DNA from: Streptomyces venezuelae ATCC 10712
GTDB lineage: Bacteria; Actinomycetota; Actinomycetes; Streptomycetales; Streptomycetaceae
Direction: 5' to 3'
Length of the DNA: 64,000 nucleotides
Assembly: GCF_008639165.1 (NCBI RefSeq)
Contig: NZ_CP029197.1
Coordinates: 5,522,001-5,586,000, forward strand
Shown one piece after another: positions 7,768 through 15,987 of the stretch. The notes under the pieces were generated by a model. It ran no database searches and was not told the DNA's origin. It was given only the letters and a program-made list of their open reading frames with translations. Positions within the stretch are counted from its first letter, which is position 1, and every line of letters begins with the position of its first letter. The position numbers and the translations under genes were made by a program.

Positions 7768-8373
7768 ATGTCCATTCGTGTCGTCGTGGCCGGTGACCAC
7801 CAACTGGTCCTGGAGGCCTTCGCCGAGACCCTGAACGGCACCAACGGCCTGGATGTCGTGGGGCTCGCCACGACCTTCGAGGCGGTGCTGCCCGCCGTCC
7901 AGCGGCACCGGCCCACGGTCCTGCTGCTCGGCGAGAGCACCATGGGAGGCAAGGCGCTGCACGCGGCGACCGAGGTCCGCTCGCACCACCCGACCTGCGG
8001 CGTCGCGCTGATGGTCGGCTCGGCCACGCCGTCCGTGGTGGACCGGGCGGTGGCCGCCGGAGCGCTCGGAGTCGTACCGAAGACGGCCCGGCTGCCGCAG
8101 CTGATCACCACGCTCGTCGGGGTGGCGGGGGGCTGCCTCACGGTCGACCCGGGGCTGCTGCGGACCCCGGCGGCCGGGGAGACGGTGCTCAGTGTCCGCG
8201 AGACGGACGTGCTGCGGCTGACCGCGGGCGGGGCGACCGTCAAGGAGATCGCGGGCGAGCTCTACCTCGCGGCGGGCACGGTACGGAACCTCACCTCGGC
8301 GGCGATCAAGAAGCTCGGCGGGCGCAACCGGTTCGACGCGGCGCGGATCGCCGCGGAATGCGGGCTGCTGTGA
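7768..8373 (+). CDS. LuxR-family response regulator with degenerate receiver
   Basis: A 201-residue protein with the NarL/FixJ layout. The receiver domain covers about residues 1-125 and the C-terminal LuxR helix-turn-helix about 140-200 (LSVRETDVLRLTAGGATVKEIAGELYLAAGTVRNLTSAAIKKL, with the usual TVRN recognition helix). The receiver has lost the phospho-acceptor: residue 55 in VLLLGEST is Gly where Asp is expected, and one of the paired acidic residues is Gly (AGDH). The conserved Lys (VPKTA) remains. No sensor kinase is adjacent. It is probably controlled by ligand binding or abundance rather than phosphorylation. ATG 7768 follows GGGGGAGAGAG. Confidence 0.85.
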   Translation: MSIRVVVAGDHQLVLEAFAETLNGTNGLDVVGLATTFEAVLPAVQRHRPTVLLLGESTMGGKALHAATEVRSHHPTCGVALMVGSATPSVVDRAVAAGALGVVPKTARLPQLITTLVGVAGGCLTVDPGLLRTPAAGETVLSVRETDVLRLTAGGATVKEIAGELYLAAGTVRNLTSAAIKKLGGRNRFDAARIAAECGLL

Positions 8374-8480
8374 GGGCCTCCCGGGCGCGGGCGGCCGCGC
8401 CGGGACACGCGCCGGCCCCGGCACGGGGCGTGCCGGGGCGGGGCGTCACGACATGGTGGAGCAGGGCGCTCGGCGCGCTC

Positions 8481-9596
8481 CTACTTCTCCAGGCAGAACT
8501 CGTTGATCGGGTAGCCGACATGGCGGTCGGCCGTCGGCAGGTGACCCAGGATGCGGTCGCCCGGCTTGAGTTCGGTGCTGTTGAGCACCGAGGCGCCGGG
8601 GCCGAGGACCCGCACGTGCCAGTCGTCCTGGAGGATCAGGTTGACCGTCTGACCACTGGGCGCGACCGCGTCGATGGAGATGAGCGGACGGGTCTCGATC
8701 TTCACCCGGCCCACGCTGACCGGCCGGGTGCGGCCGTCGACGTCGACCGCCAGGACGGAGCTGCCGGCGTGCAGCTCGCTCAGGTAGTGGGTGCGGCCGT
8801 TCTGCCCCACCGTGTAGGAGTGCAGGGCGCCCGCGTTGACGCGGAACGGACGGGTCGGCATGTACGGCAGCGGGTGGGTCTCGCTGACGCACAGGACCAT
8901 GCCCTTGGAGTGCGAGCCCACCAGGATGCCCTCGTCCTTGCGGAAGTGGGTCGTGGTGTCGACGCAGGCACGCTCGCCCATCCCGATGTGGGTGGTCGCC
9001 GTGACCTCCAACTCGACCAGGGAGATCTCGCCGCCGTGCGCGGTCGCCGCGGTCCGCAGCGCCGTCGCGTCGCCGACCGTACGGCCCCGCATCAGGACGC
9101 CGTCCGAGCCGTGCTCCAGGACGCCGTACAGGATCTCGGCCTCCTCGGTGTCGGCGGCCGTCGTCACGATCGAACCGGGCGCGCCCGACGCGGCCGCGAT
9201 GACGATCTCCAGCGGGATCTTCGTCGGGTCGCGGAAGTCCAGGACGCTCCACGCCTCCAGACGCGCCGCCAGGCAGGCGTCCTCCAGGGTGTCGGCGTCG
9301 ACGATCTCCACGTACCGCCCGAACTGGACGTCCGGGTGGGCCGCTTCGAGTTCGGCACGGGCGTCGCGCGGCCCGGGCACGATCACCACGTCGGCCTCGC
9401 CGAGGTCGGCGGGGACGGTCGCGGCGCCGTCCTCGAAGAGCAGTACCTTGCGGACGGTGGGCGGCAGACCGGCGAAGACGGCCGGGTCGGCGGCGACGAT
9501 GCCGTCGATCTTCTGGTGCACGGCCTCCTCGAGGACGGCGGCGGTGGCGGCGCCGGCCTCACGGATGTCAAGCCAGCACAGTTTGGCGTCCGTCAT
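8481..9596 (-). CDS. 3-dehydroquinate synthase II-type enzyme, GriH-like 3,4-AHBA synthase
   Basis: A 371-residue member of the archaeal-type (DHQS-II) family. In Streptomyces the best-known member is GriH of grixazone biosynthesis. GriH converts the C7 aldol product of GriI into 3-amino-4-hydroxybenzoic acid without the shikimate pathway. Family segments visible include the C-terminal barrel (GGEISLVELEVTATTHIGMGERACVD, SKGMVLCVSETHPLPYMPTRPFRVNAGALHSY). The aldolase gene directly upstream, overlapping by 29 bases, matches the GriI-GriH pairing and argues against ordinary shikimate metabolism. ATG 9596 has GGAGG eight bases upstream. It is the last gene of the four-gene minus-strand operon. 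Confidence 0.87.
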   Translation of the reverse strand: MTDAKLCWLDIREAGAATAAVLEEAVHQKIDGIVAADPAVFAGLPPTVRKVLLFEDGAATVPADLGEADVVIVPGPRDARAELEAAHPDVQFGRYVEIVDADTLEDACLAARLEAWSVLDFRDPTKIPLEIVIAAASGAPGSIVTTAADTEEAEILYGVLEHGSDGVLMRGRTVGDATALRTAATAHGGEISLVELEVTATTHIGMGERACVDTTTHFRKDEGILVGSHSKGMVLCVSETHPLPYMPTRPFRVNAGALHSYTVGQNGRTHYLSELHAGSSVLAVDVDGRTRPVSVGRVKIETRPLISIDAVAPSGQTVNLILQDDWHVRVLGPGASVLNSTELKPGDRILGHLPTADRHVGYPINEFCLEK

Positions 9597-10554
9597 GATG
9601 CGGACCTCCTGTCAGGTTGTCGAGTGACGAACCGTCGAGCGACGGGTCGAGGTGCGTGGTGTCGTGGTGCGGGTCGTCGAGCGGTGTGCCGTCGAGGTGG
9701 TCGGGGGTGAGGCGTTCGCCGTGAAGCCGCTCCCGTCCGGCCGCCTCGCTGAACGGGCCGGTGGTGAAGTGCTGTTCGGGGAAGTGGTGCACGACCCTGG
9801 CGACCTTCGCCGCCAGCGCCCGCGGGTCCTTGGCCTGGAAGATGTTGCGGCCCATGGCCACCCCGCCCGCCCCTCCGGCGATGGCGTCCCTGACGTACGC
9901 GAGGACGTCCTCCTCCTTCTCCAGGGCGGGTCCGCCGGCCACCAGCACCGGCACCGGGCAGGCCGCGGTCAGGTCGAGCATCTCCGCGGTGGATCCGAGG
10001 AAGACGGTCTTGACCAGGTCCGCGCCCAGGTCCGCGGCGATCGTCACGGCGTGCGCGACGACGGCCGGGTCCCGGGGGTCGGTGATCCGCGGCCCCCGCG
10101 GGTACACCATGGCGAGCAGCGGCAGGTTCCAGCGGTCGCAGGCGTCGGCGATCCGGCCGAGGTCGCCGATCTGCTGCCGCTCGTCGTCGGAGCCGAGGTT
10201 GACGTGGACGCTGACCGCGTCCGCGCCGAGGCGGAGGGCCTCTTCGACGCCGGCGACGACGTACTTGGCGTTGGGGTCGAGCGCCTGGCTGGTGCTCGCG
10301 TTGAGATGGATGATCAGCGACATCGCGGCGAACCGCTCCGGGCTGATGTGCCGCACGCTGCCCTTGTGGACGACGACGGCGTCGGCGCCGCCGGAGGCGA
10401 TCTTGGCGGCGAGCTGGTCGAGGGTGGTGCCCTTCGGGACCACGGGACCGTCATGGATCGAGTGGTCGAGAGGGGTGATCATCAGGCCGGCCGTGCTGTG
10501 GCGGTAGAGCCGCCGTAGCCGCAGCGACCGGGCGAAGTGGCCGAAACCGGTCAT
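9568..10554 (-). CDS. DhnA/FbaB-type class I aldolase, GriI-like
   Basis: A 328-residue TIM-barrel aldolase. GriI-type enzymes join L-aspartate 4-semialdehyde and dihydroxyacetone phosphate to give 2-amino-4,5-dihydroxy-6-oxo-7-phosphooxyheptanoate, the precursor of 3,4-AHBA. Seen here: ITPLDHSIHDGP near residue 30, Lys182 in ADLVKTVFLGS as the likely Schiff-base lysine, and VLVAGGP plus GGAGGVAMGRNIFQ phosphate-binding loops near the C-terminus. Compared with GriI (about 270 residues) there is an extra tail of roughly 50-60 residues rich in His, Asp and Leu, of no known function. ATG 10554 overlaps the stop of the ligase gene (ATGA), so translation is coupled. Confidence 0.87.
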   Translation of the reverse strand: MTGFGHFARSLRLRRLYRHSTAGLMITPLDHSIHDGPVVPKGTTLDQLAAKIASGGADAVVVHKGSVRHISPERFAAMSLIIHLNASTSQALDPNAKYVVAGVEEALRLGADAVSVHVNLGSDDERQQIGDLGRIADACDRWNLPLLAMVYPRGPRITDPRDPAVVAHAVTIAADLGADLVKTVFLGSTAEMLDLTAACPVPVLVAGGPALEKEEDVLAYVRDAIAGGAGGVAMGRNIFQAKDPRALAAKVARVVHHFPEQHFTTGPFSEAAGRERLHGERLTPDHLDGTPLDDPHHDTTHLDPSLDGSSLDNLTGGPHHDGRQTVLA

Positions 10555-12338
10555 GGAACGCCCTTTCTGGTTCGCGAGGTGGCGTGATCGGGCTGGTGAC
10601 CCGCGCCGCTCGCGCGGACGGGGTCGGCCCGCGCGGTGGCTCCGCGCGGGGAGCTGAGGGCCGGTCCGCCGACGCGAGGGACGCCGGTGCCGTACGGGGG
10701 GTCCGCGCCGTGCCGGTTCTCCGTGCCGTGCCGGGCGGCGGTGCCGTACGGGGGGTCCGTGCCGTGCCCGGCGGTGGCGGGCGCGCCGGGGCCGGGCGGG
10801 TCGGCGGCGTCCCGGGCGGCCAGGTCCGGCGGCGAGACGGAGCGCAGATAGGCGCGGTCCGGTTTGCCCGAGGGGGTCAGGGGGAGCTTCGGCCAGACCG
10901 AGACCCGGACCGGGGTGTGCTCGGGCGTCAGCGCCGCGGCCACATAGCCCCGCAGGTCGCAGGAGGTGTGCCCGGCTCCCGAGTACAGCTCGACGGCCGC
11001 GTGCACCTGCTCCACCCAGTCCCGGTCCCGCACCCCGAACACCGTGGCCTGGCGCACCTGCGGATGGCGCATCAGCGCCTCCTCGATGGCCGCCGGGTCC
11101 AGCTTGAGCCCGCCGTGCTTGATCACGTCGCCCACCCGGCCGTCCAGCCGGAGGTAGCCGTACCGGTCCCAGTGCCCCAGGTCGCCGGTGCACAGCCAGC
11201 CGTCGCGGAAGACCGTCCCGGTGCGCTCCTCGTCGCCGAGGTAGCCGGCCGTGACGGTGGGCGAGCTGATCCAGATCTCGCCCGACACCCCCCGCTCCAC
11301 CTGCGGGCCGCCGCCGGGGCCGCGGACCTCCACCCGCACCCAGGGGAACGGGCGGCCCGCCGAGCCGAGCAGTTCGGGTTCCCGGTGGTCCAGCGGGTTG
11401 AGGCTGCTGATGCCGCCCGCCTCCGTGGTCCCGTACACCTGGATGAGCACGTCGCCGAAGAGCTCGACGGCCCGTGCCACCCGGGCCGGCGCCGCCGGGG
11501 TGCCGCTGTACGTGATGCGGCGCAGCGACGACAGGTCGGTGAGCGGGGCGGCCGGATGGTCCAGGAGCCGGTAGAGGTGCGGGACGGCGAGATAGACGTC
11601 GGTCACCCGGTGCCGCTCGAAGGCGTCGAGGACGTCGCTCGCGTCGAACTCGTCGTGCAGGACGACCCGTCCGCCGCTCGCGAGCACCGCGTCGGCCATC
11701 GGCGCGGTTGTGTGGCTGATCGGCGTGACGGACAGCAGCGTCGCGGGTCCCCGGGGATCGAGGCCATGGGCGAGACGGCTGACGAGCTCCTCACGCGTGT
11801 CGTACCGCTGGGCGACCATCTTCGGCCGGCCCGTGCTGCCGCTGGTGAACTCGACGGTCGCGAGGTCGTCCGGGCGTGGCTCGGGCAGCCGCGCCGGCAG
11901 CGGTCCTGCGGGACCGTCGCCCGTCCCCCAGGGGACGGTCAGCGCGGTCACCCCGGGTACGCGGCGGGTGAGCCAGGTGCCGCGCTCGGCGCTCTCGTCG
12001 TCGACGAGGAGCACCGACACCCGCAGGTCCTGCAGGAGTTGCGCCTGGGTGGCGACCGTGAAGGTCTCCGTGTCGGTACGCGGGTTCATCGACCGTACGT
12101 ACACGGAGGTGGCGCCCAGGAGATGGACGGCGTACCGGGCGCCGAGCATCAGCGGCCGGTTGGGGCCGGTGAGCACGGCGACGGTGTCGCCGGGGCGGAC
12201 GCCGCGGGAGTGCAGCAGGGCCGTGGTGGCCCGCACCGAGCCGGCGAGCCGGCCGGCGGTGACGGCCTCGTCGGCGCGGTGGATCACCACGCGCCCCGGG
12301 TCCTTTCCGAGAGCGTCGAGAATGCGGCGTACGTACAT
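10551..12338 (-). CDS. AMP-forming acyl-CoA synthetase/ligase, likely 3,4-AHBA-activating
   Basis: A 595-residue ANL-superfamily enzyme. Motifs in order: TSGSTGRPK (residues 165-173, ATP phosphate loop), VYGTTEAGG (A5), LCTGDLGHWDRYGYLRLDGRVGDVIKHGG (A7-A8) and the catalytic Lys492 in TPSGKPDR. After residue 496 the protein ends in about 100 residues of Pro/Gly/His/Thr-rich sequence with internal repeats, not a carrier-protein domain (no phosphopantetheine Ser motif). Its place between a multicopper oxidase and the two 3,4-AHBA biosynthetic genes suggests that it activates 3,4-AHBA for transfer. This parallels NosI, which activates 3-methyl-2-indolic acid in nosiheptide biosynthesis. GGAGG precedes ATG 12338. 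Confidence 0.85.
   Translation of the reverse strand: MYVRRILDALGKDPGRVVIHRADEAVTAGRLAGSVRATTALLHSRGVRPGDTVAVLTGPNRPLMLGARYAVHLLGATSVYVRSMNPRTDTETFTVATQAQLLQDLRVSVLLVDDESAERGTWLTRRVPGVTALTVPWGTGDGPAGPLPARLPEPRPDDLATVEFTSGSTGRPKMVAQRYDTREELVSRLAHGLDPRGPATLLSVTPISHTTAPMADAVLASGGRVVLHDEFDASDVLDAFERHRVTDVYLAVPHLYRLLDHPAAPLTDLSSLRRITYSGTPAAPARVARAVELFGDVLIQVYGTTEAGGISSLNPLDHREPELLGSAGRPFPWVRVEVRGPGGGPQVERGVSGEIWISSPTVTAGYLGDEERTGTVFRDGWLCTGDLGHWDRYGYLRLDGRVGDVIKHGGLKLDPAAIEEALMRHPQVRQATVFGVRDRDWVEQVHAAVELYSGAGHTSCDLRGYVAAALTPEHTPVRVSVWPKLPLTPSGKPDRAYLRSVSPPDLAARDAADPPGPGAPATAGHGTDPPYGTAARHGTENRHGADPPYGTGVPRVGGPALSSPRGATARADPVRASGAGHQPDHATSRTRKGVP
10686..10769. repeat. Direct repeat (about 30 bp, period 54 bp) in ligase tail
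   Basis: Two nearly identical 30-base copies (10686-10715 and 10740-10769) encode the repeated HGT/ADPPYGT peptide unit in the C-terminal extension of the ligase. They lie in frame with the gene. Confidence 0.8.
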
Positions 12339-12383
12339 GGTTCCTCCTTTCCGGAAATGAGGAGTCGGGTGGTGCGGAGGGAA

Positions 12384-13844
12384 TTACGAGATGCGCATCT
12401 GCGCCATCATTCCCATGGCGCTGTGGTCGATCATGTGGCAGTGGTAGGGAAAGACACCGCGGTGGGTGTCGAAGGTCAGCTGGAGTTTCGCGGTCTGCCC
12501 CGGGAAGAGGAGGACGGTGTCCTTGAGTCCGGCCTCCGCCGGATAGACCGGCATTCCGTCCCGTTCGAGGATCCGGAACTGGACGAGGTGGGTGTGGAAG
12601 TTGTGCGGAACGGTCGTGCTGGTGTTCTTGACCGTCCACACCTCGGTGGTGCCCCACGCGATCTCGGTGTCGATCCGGTCGTGGTCGAACGTCTTCTCGT
12701 TGATGTACGCGAGGTGGCCCGTGCCCGGCTCGTCCATCCGCAGCTCGAAGGAGCGCTCCACGGTCGGCGTGGGCAGCGGCGGCAGGGTGGTCAGGACGTC
12801 CGGCACCCGGCTGGTGTCGGGCACCTTCTCCTCGACGTCGAAGCGCATGATCTGCCCGACCAGCTCGGTCGGCCCGGGGCCCAGCATGTTCGCCAGGGTG
12901 ACCTGGGTGCCCGGCGCGTACCGCGAGAAGTCGATGACGAAGTCGGCGCGCTCGCCGGGGGAGAGGACGACCACCGGCGACGGCGCCGGCGCCGGGAGCA
13001 GCCCGCCGTCCGAGCCGACGTGGATGATCGGGCTGCCGTCGGACAGCGCCATCACGAAGATCCGCAGGTTGCAGGAGTTGACCATCCGGAAGCGGTACTT
13101 GCGGGCCTTCACCTTCAGGTGCGGCCACGGGGCCCCGTTGACCAGGATGGTCGTGCGGTTGAGGGCGTCGTCCATCGTGTAGAGCAGCTGCCCCGCCGCG
13201 TCGAAGTGCGCGTCCCGGAGGATCAGCGGCACCTCGTACGGCCCCGAGGGCAGTCCCAGCGCGTCCTCGGCCTCGTCGCCGAGGAGGTAGAGCCCGGAGA
13301 GGCCCCGGTAGACGTGCTCGGACTCCAGGTGGTGGGCGTGGTCGTGGGTCCACAGGGTGGCACCCGGCTGGCGGTTGGCGTACACGTACGTCTTCGACCG
13401 GCCCGGCTGGATGAGGTCCATCATCCCGCCGTCCTGGTCCTGCGGGTTGGCCCCGCCGTGCAGATGGACCGAGGTCGGCGCGGACAGCGCGTTGATCTGC
13501 TTCACGACGGCCGTGCGCCCGCTGCGGGCCCGGATGGTGGGGCCGGGGAAGGTGCCGTTGTACGTCAGGACCTCGGTCCGCAGCCCGGGCAGGATCTCCA
13601 CCCGCGCCCGGCGCATGGTGACCGCGTAGTAGTCGGCCGACCGGGTCCTCCGGTACGGCGCGAGGACCCGCGGCCGCGGCAGCGGCACGGTGAACGGGGT
13701 GACCGCGGGCGGACCGGCGGGCGGTTCGGCGGCCACCGCCGGGGTCCCGGAGGTGAGGCCCTGGAACACCCCGCCGGCCGCGCCGACAGCGCCGACGGCA
13801 CCGGCGGTGAGTCCGAGTCGTATCGCGTTGCGGCGAGAGAACAC
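12384..13844 (-). CDS. Multicopper oxidase, Tat-exported, likely o-aminophenol oxidase
   Basis: A 486-residue three-domain laccase/CotA/phenoxazinone-synthase-type oxidase. A Tat signal (SRRNAIRLG, then a hydrophobic stretch to AVAA near residue 45) leads to all four copper-binding motifs: SVHLHGG, WTHDHAHH, HNFHTHLVQF and YHCHMIDHSAMGMM. Type 1, 2 and 3 coppers should therefore all bind. Such enzymes oxidise phenols and aminophenols with O2. 3,4-AHBA is an o-aminophenol, so it or its conjugate is the natural candidate substrate. GTG 13844 has AAGGA at seven bases; a longer frame to 14066 runs through tandem repeats and is less likely. First gene of the AHBA operon, 45 bp before the ligase. 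Confidence 0.88.
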   Translation of the reverse strand: MFSRRNAIRLGLTAGAVGAVGAAGGVFQGLTSGTPAVAAEPPAGPPAVTPFTVPLPRPRVLAPYRRTRSADYYAVTMRRARVEILPGLRTEVLTYNGTFPGPTIRARSGRTAVVKQINALSAPTSVHLHGGANPQDQDGGMMDLIQPGRSKTYVYANRQPGATLWTHDHAHHLESEHVYRGLSGLYLLGDEAEDALGLPSGPYEVPLILRDAHFDAAGQLLYTMDDALNRTTILVNGAPWPHLKVKARKYRFRMVNSCNLRIFVMALSDGSPIIHVGSDGGLLPAPAPSPVVVLSPGERADFVIDFSRYAPGTQVTLANMLGPGPTELVGQIMRFDVEEKVPDTSRVPDVLTTLPPLPTPTVERSFELRMDEPGTGHLAYINEKTFDHDRIDTEIAWGTTEVWTVKNTSTTVPHNFHTHLVQFRILERDGMPVYPAEAGLKDTVLLFPGQTAKLQLTFDTHRGVFPYHCHMIDHSAMGMMAQMRIS

Positions 13845-14307
13845 AGCGGATTCCTTACGTGACGGTTTTCCGGGATCGGTGATGCGGAACGGTGGTGCGG
13901 AACGGCCTTTCGGAACGGTGGTCCGGTGGCGCTTCCGAGCGGTGGTCCGGTGGTGCTTCCGAGCGGTGGTGAATTCCGCTCTCCGAGCATGGGCGCGAAC
14001 GGCCGGAACTCCGAGCGAGTTCGCCCCGGTTCTTGCATGTGTCACGCGATCGATGACCTCGGTCATTTCCCCCGGTGGGGATGGGAATCAGGGACTCCGG
14101 GATGACGGGAGTCACGTCACGGAATGCCGCCCGTCACGCCTCGTCCGGGAAATGTCACCGATTCCGGTGGGCGCGGACCGGGGCCGGGTTCCCCGCGCGA
14201 GAGTGTTGCCCGGCGTCTGCCCTGCGTACGGCGCCTTCCCGTCCGCCGGCCCCCGGGGCCGCACGGCCCCGGCGCCGGACCGTCATCCTCGCGCCCACGG
14301 AGGCACC
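13845..14307. promoter_or_regulatory. Divergent control region between AHBA and RiPP operons
   Basis: These 463 bp separate the multicopper oxidase (minus) from the SagB-type dehydrogenase (plus). They should hold promoters for both halves of the cluster. Contents: a 24-bp tandem repeat (13917-13970), a GACTCC/GGAGTC inverted repeat (14093-14113), and a GGAGG ribosome binding site just before GTG 14308. Open frames crossing it on both strands look like GC-frame extensions rather than genes. Confidence 0.55.
13917..13970. repeat. 24-bp tandem repeat, 2.25 copies
   Basis: Units 13917-13940 and 13941-13964 differ at one position and a third partial copy (6 bases) follows. They lie in the intergenic control region upstream of the multicopper oxidase. 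Confidence 0.85.
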
Positions 14308-15846
14308 GTGCACACCACGCAGACCCCATCGGACACCGCGCCGCGTCCCTTCCGACCCGCCCTGGCCGTACCGGCGTTCACCGGAGGCGTGCGGGTCTTC
14401 TTCACGGCGGAGGACGGCGACGTCGCCACCCTCGCCGGGCCCGCCACCTCCCTCGCCCTCCGTCCCGTCCGGGGCGGCCTCCGGACCGCCCTGGAACGGC
14501 TCGCCGAAGGGCCGCTGCCCGCCGAGGAGTTGTACGAGGGGCTGCGCCCCGCCGAGCGGGTGCAGTTCGAGCGGGTCCTCGACCGCGCCCGGCACCTGGT
14601 GGCGCACGCCGTGCTGGCCAGGGGCGGGTCCCGGGAGCTCCTCCGGCTGGAACCGGTGGCCCGCGACGCCGCGTACCGGCCCGTCGACGTCCCCGCCGGC
14701 GCGACCGTCCGGCTCTCCCGCTTCGCCTTCTGCCGCACCCGCGAGGGCGTCCTCGTCCTGGAGTCGCCGCTGGTGAAGTTCCGGGCGGTGCTCACCGACC
14801 CGGCCGCCCGGACCCTGGCCGCCGCGCTCGGCGAGCCCGGCACCCCCGCCCGGCTCGGTGCGGACGCCGGTCTCGACGAGGCCGGCACCGCCGACGTCCT
14901 CGGCCACCTCGTCGGGGCAGGATTCGCCGAACTCGCCGACGCCAACGGGGACTTCGGCTCGGACGCCGAGCCCGTCCTGCGCCAGTGGGACTTCCACGAC
15001 CTGCTCTTCCACTCGCGCATTCGCTCCGGCCGGTACGACGACGTGTTCGGCGCCGTCTACCCCCACCGGGGTGCCATCGAGCCCCGGCCGGCGGTGCGGC
15101 CCGTCCCCGACGGCCCCGCGGTGCCCCTGTACCGGCCGACCCGGGAGGAGATCGCGGCCCACGACCCCTCGCTCACCACGGCGATCGAGACCCGGCGGTC
15201 CATCCGCGGCTACGGCGACCAGGAGATGACCGCCCGCCAGCTCGGCGAGTTCCTCTACCGGGTCGCCCGGGTCCGCGCCCACTACACGCCGGAGCCCGGC
15301 AGCGACCGGGACGAGGTCGTCTCCCGCCCCTACCCGAGCGGCGGCCAGGGCTACGAGCTGGAGCTGTACGTCACCGTGCGGCGCTGCGCGGGCCTCGCCC
15401 CCGGCATCTACTACTACGACCCCGTCGGCCACCGGCTCGTGCTGCGCAACGAGGAGGAGGCCGACCGCGAGTCCCTGTTCCACGTCGCCTCCCGGGCCAC
15501 CGGCATGGAGGCGCGGCCCGACGTCCTCGTCACCGTCACGGCCCGGTTCCAGCGCATGTCGTGGAAGTACCGGGCCATCGCCTACGCGACCACGCTCCGG
15601 CACACGGGCGTGCTCTACCAGACGATGTACCTGGTCGCGACGGCCCTCGGGCTCGCCCCGTGCGCGCTGGGCAACGGCGACGCCGACATGTCCGCGCGGG
15701 TCCTGGGCCTCGACTACCTCCAGGAGTCCTCCGTGGGCGACTTCCTGCTCGGCAGCCGGCGCCCCGACGACTCCGTCGCAGGTGAGCCGGGGGAGGGCTG
15801 GCAGATGCTCAACAGCCCCGAGTGGTCCCTTCCCGAGAATCCCTGA
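14308..15846 (+). CDS. SagB-type azoline dehydrogenase (TOMM)
   Basis: A 512-residue FMN-dependent dehydrogenase of the SagB/McbC family. Enzymes of this type oxidise thiazolines and oxazolines, installed by the YcaO cyclodehydratase, to aromatic azoles. The N-terminal 270 residues resemble the SagB accessory half (VRLSRFAFCRTREGVLVLESPLVKF). The C-terminal nitroreductase domain shows TTAIETRRSIRGYGDQEMTARQLGEFLYR and YELELYVTVRRC...GIYYYDPVGHRL, with ALGNGDADMSARVLGL near the end. It is the TbtE equivalent of thiopeptide pathways. GTG 14308 is preceded by GGAGG at four bases. It sits 141 bp before the precursor genes. Confidence 0.9.
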   Translation: MHTTQTPSDTAPRPFRPALAVPAFTGGVRVFFTAEDGDVATLAGPATSLALRPVRGGLRTALERLAEGPLPAEELYEGLRPAERVQFERVLDRARHLVAHAVLARGGSRELLRLEPVARDAAYRPVDVPAGATVRLSRFAFCRTREGVLVLESPLVKFRAVLTDPAARTLAAALGEPGTPARLGADAGLDEAGTADVLGHLVGAGFAELADANGDFGSDAEPVLRQWDFHDLLFHSRIRSGRYDDVFGAVYPHRGAIEPRPAVRPVPDGPAVPLYRPTREEIAAHDPSLTTAIETRRSIRGYGDQEMTARQLGEFLYRVARVRAHYTPEPGSDRDEVVSRPYPSGGQGYELELYVTVRRCAGLAPGIYYYDPVGHRLVLRNEEEADRESLFHVASRATGMEARPDVLVTVTARFQRMSWKYRAIAYATTLRHTGVLYQTMYLVATALGLAPCALGNGDADMSARVLGLDYLQESSVGDFLLGSRRPDDSVAGEPGEGWQMLNSPEWSLPENP

Positions 15847-15911
15847 GCCTTTCGGCATGACGCCGGTTATTCCGGGCGTGATAAACGTCAGGTGGTACTC
15901 GGAAAGGCTGG

Positions 15912-15954
15912 TGCAGCCGAACTCGGATCAGCATTATTGGTGTTGCAGCCGAAC
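15912..15954. promoter_or_regulatory. Spaced direct repeat upstream of precursor genes
   Basis: TGCAGCCGAAC occurs at 15912-15922 and again at 15944-15954. The spacing is 32 bp start to start, about three helical turns, and the repeats lie 34-76 bp before the first precursor start. This layout suits binding of a dimeric activator such as one of the LuxR-type proteins, but this is inference. Confidence 0.5.
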
Positions 15955-15987
15955 GGTTGCGGAAAAGAATTCGGAAAGGAATTCACC

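Noticed and set aside
8481..10554. Aldolase plus dehydroquinate synthase II read as an alternative shikimate pathway
   Set aside because: Streptomyces use the standard AroG/AroB route. The pair sits with an aryl-acid ligase, a multicopper oxidase and RiPP genes, which fits GriI/GriH and 3,4-AHBA far better.
10551..12100. Carrier-protein domain in the ligase tail
   Set aside because: The last 100 residues are repetitive Pro/Gly/His sequence with no DSL/DSx phosphopantetheine motif and no four-helix character.
13917..13970. CRISPR-like repeats
   Set aside because: Repeats are directly adjacent with no spacers and there are no cas genes. The same holds for the in-gene repeats at 10686 and 22395.
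13845..14066. 74-residue N-terminal extension of the multicopper oxidase
   Set aside because: It runs through the tandem repeats, gives an Arg/His/Thr-rich nonsense segment ahead of a proper Tat signal, and GTG 13844 has a good ribosome binding site.
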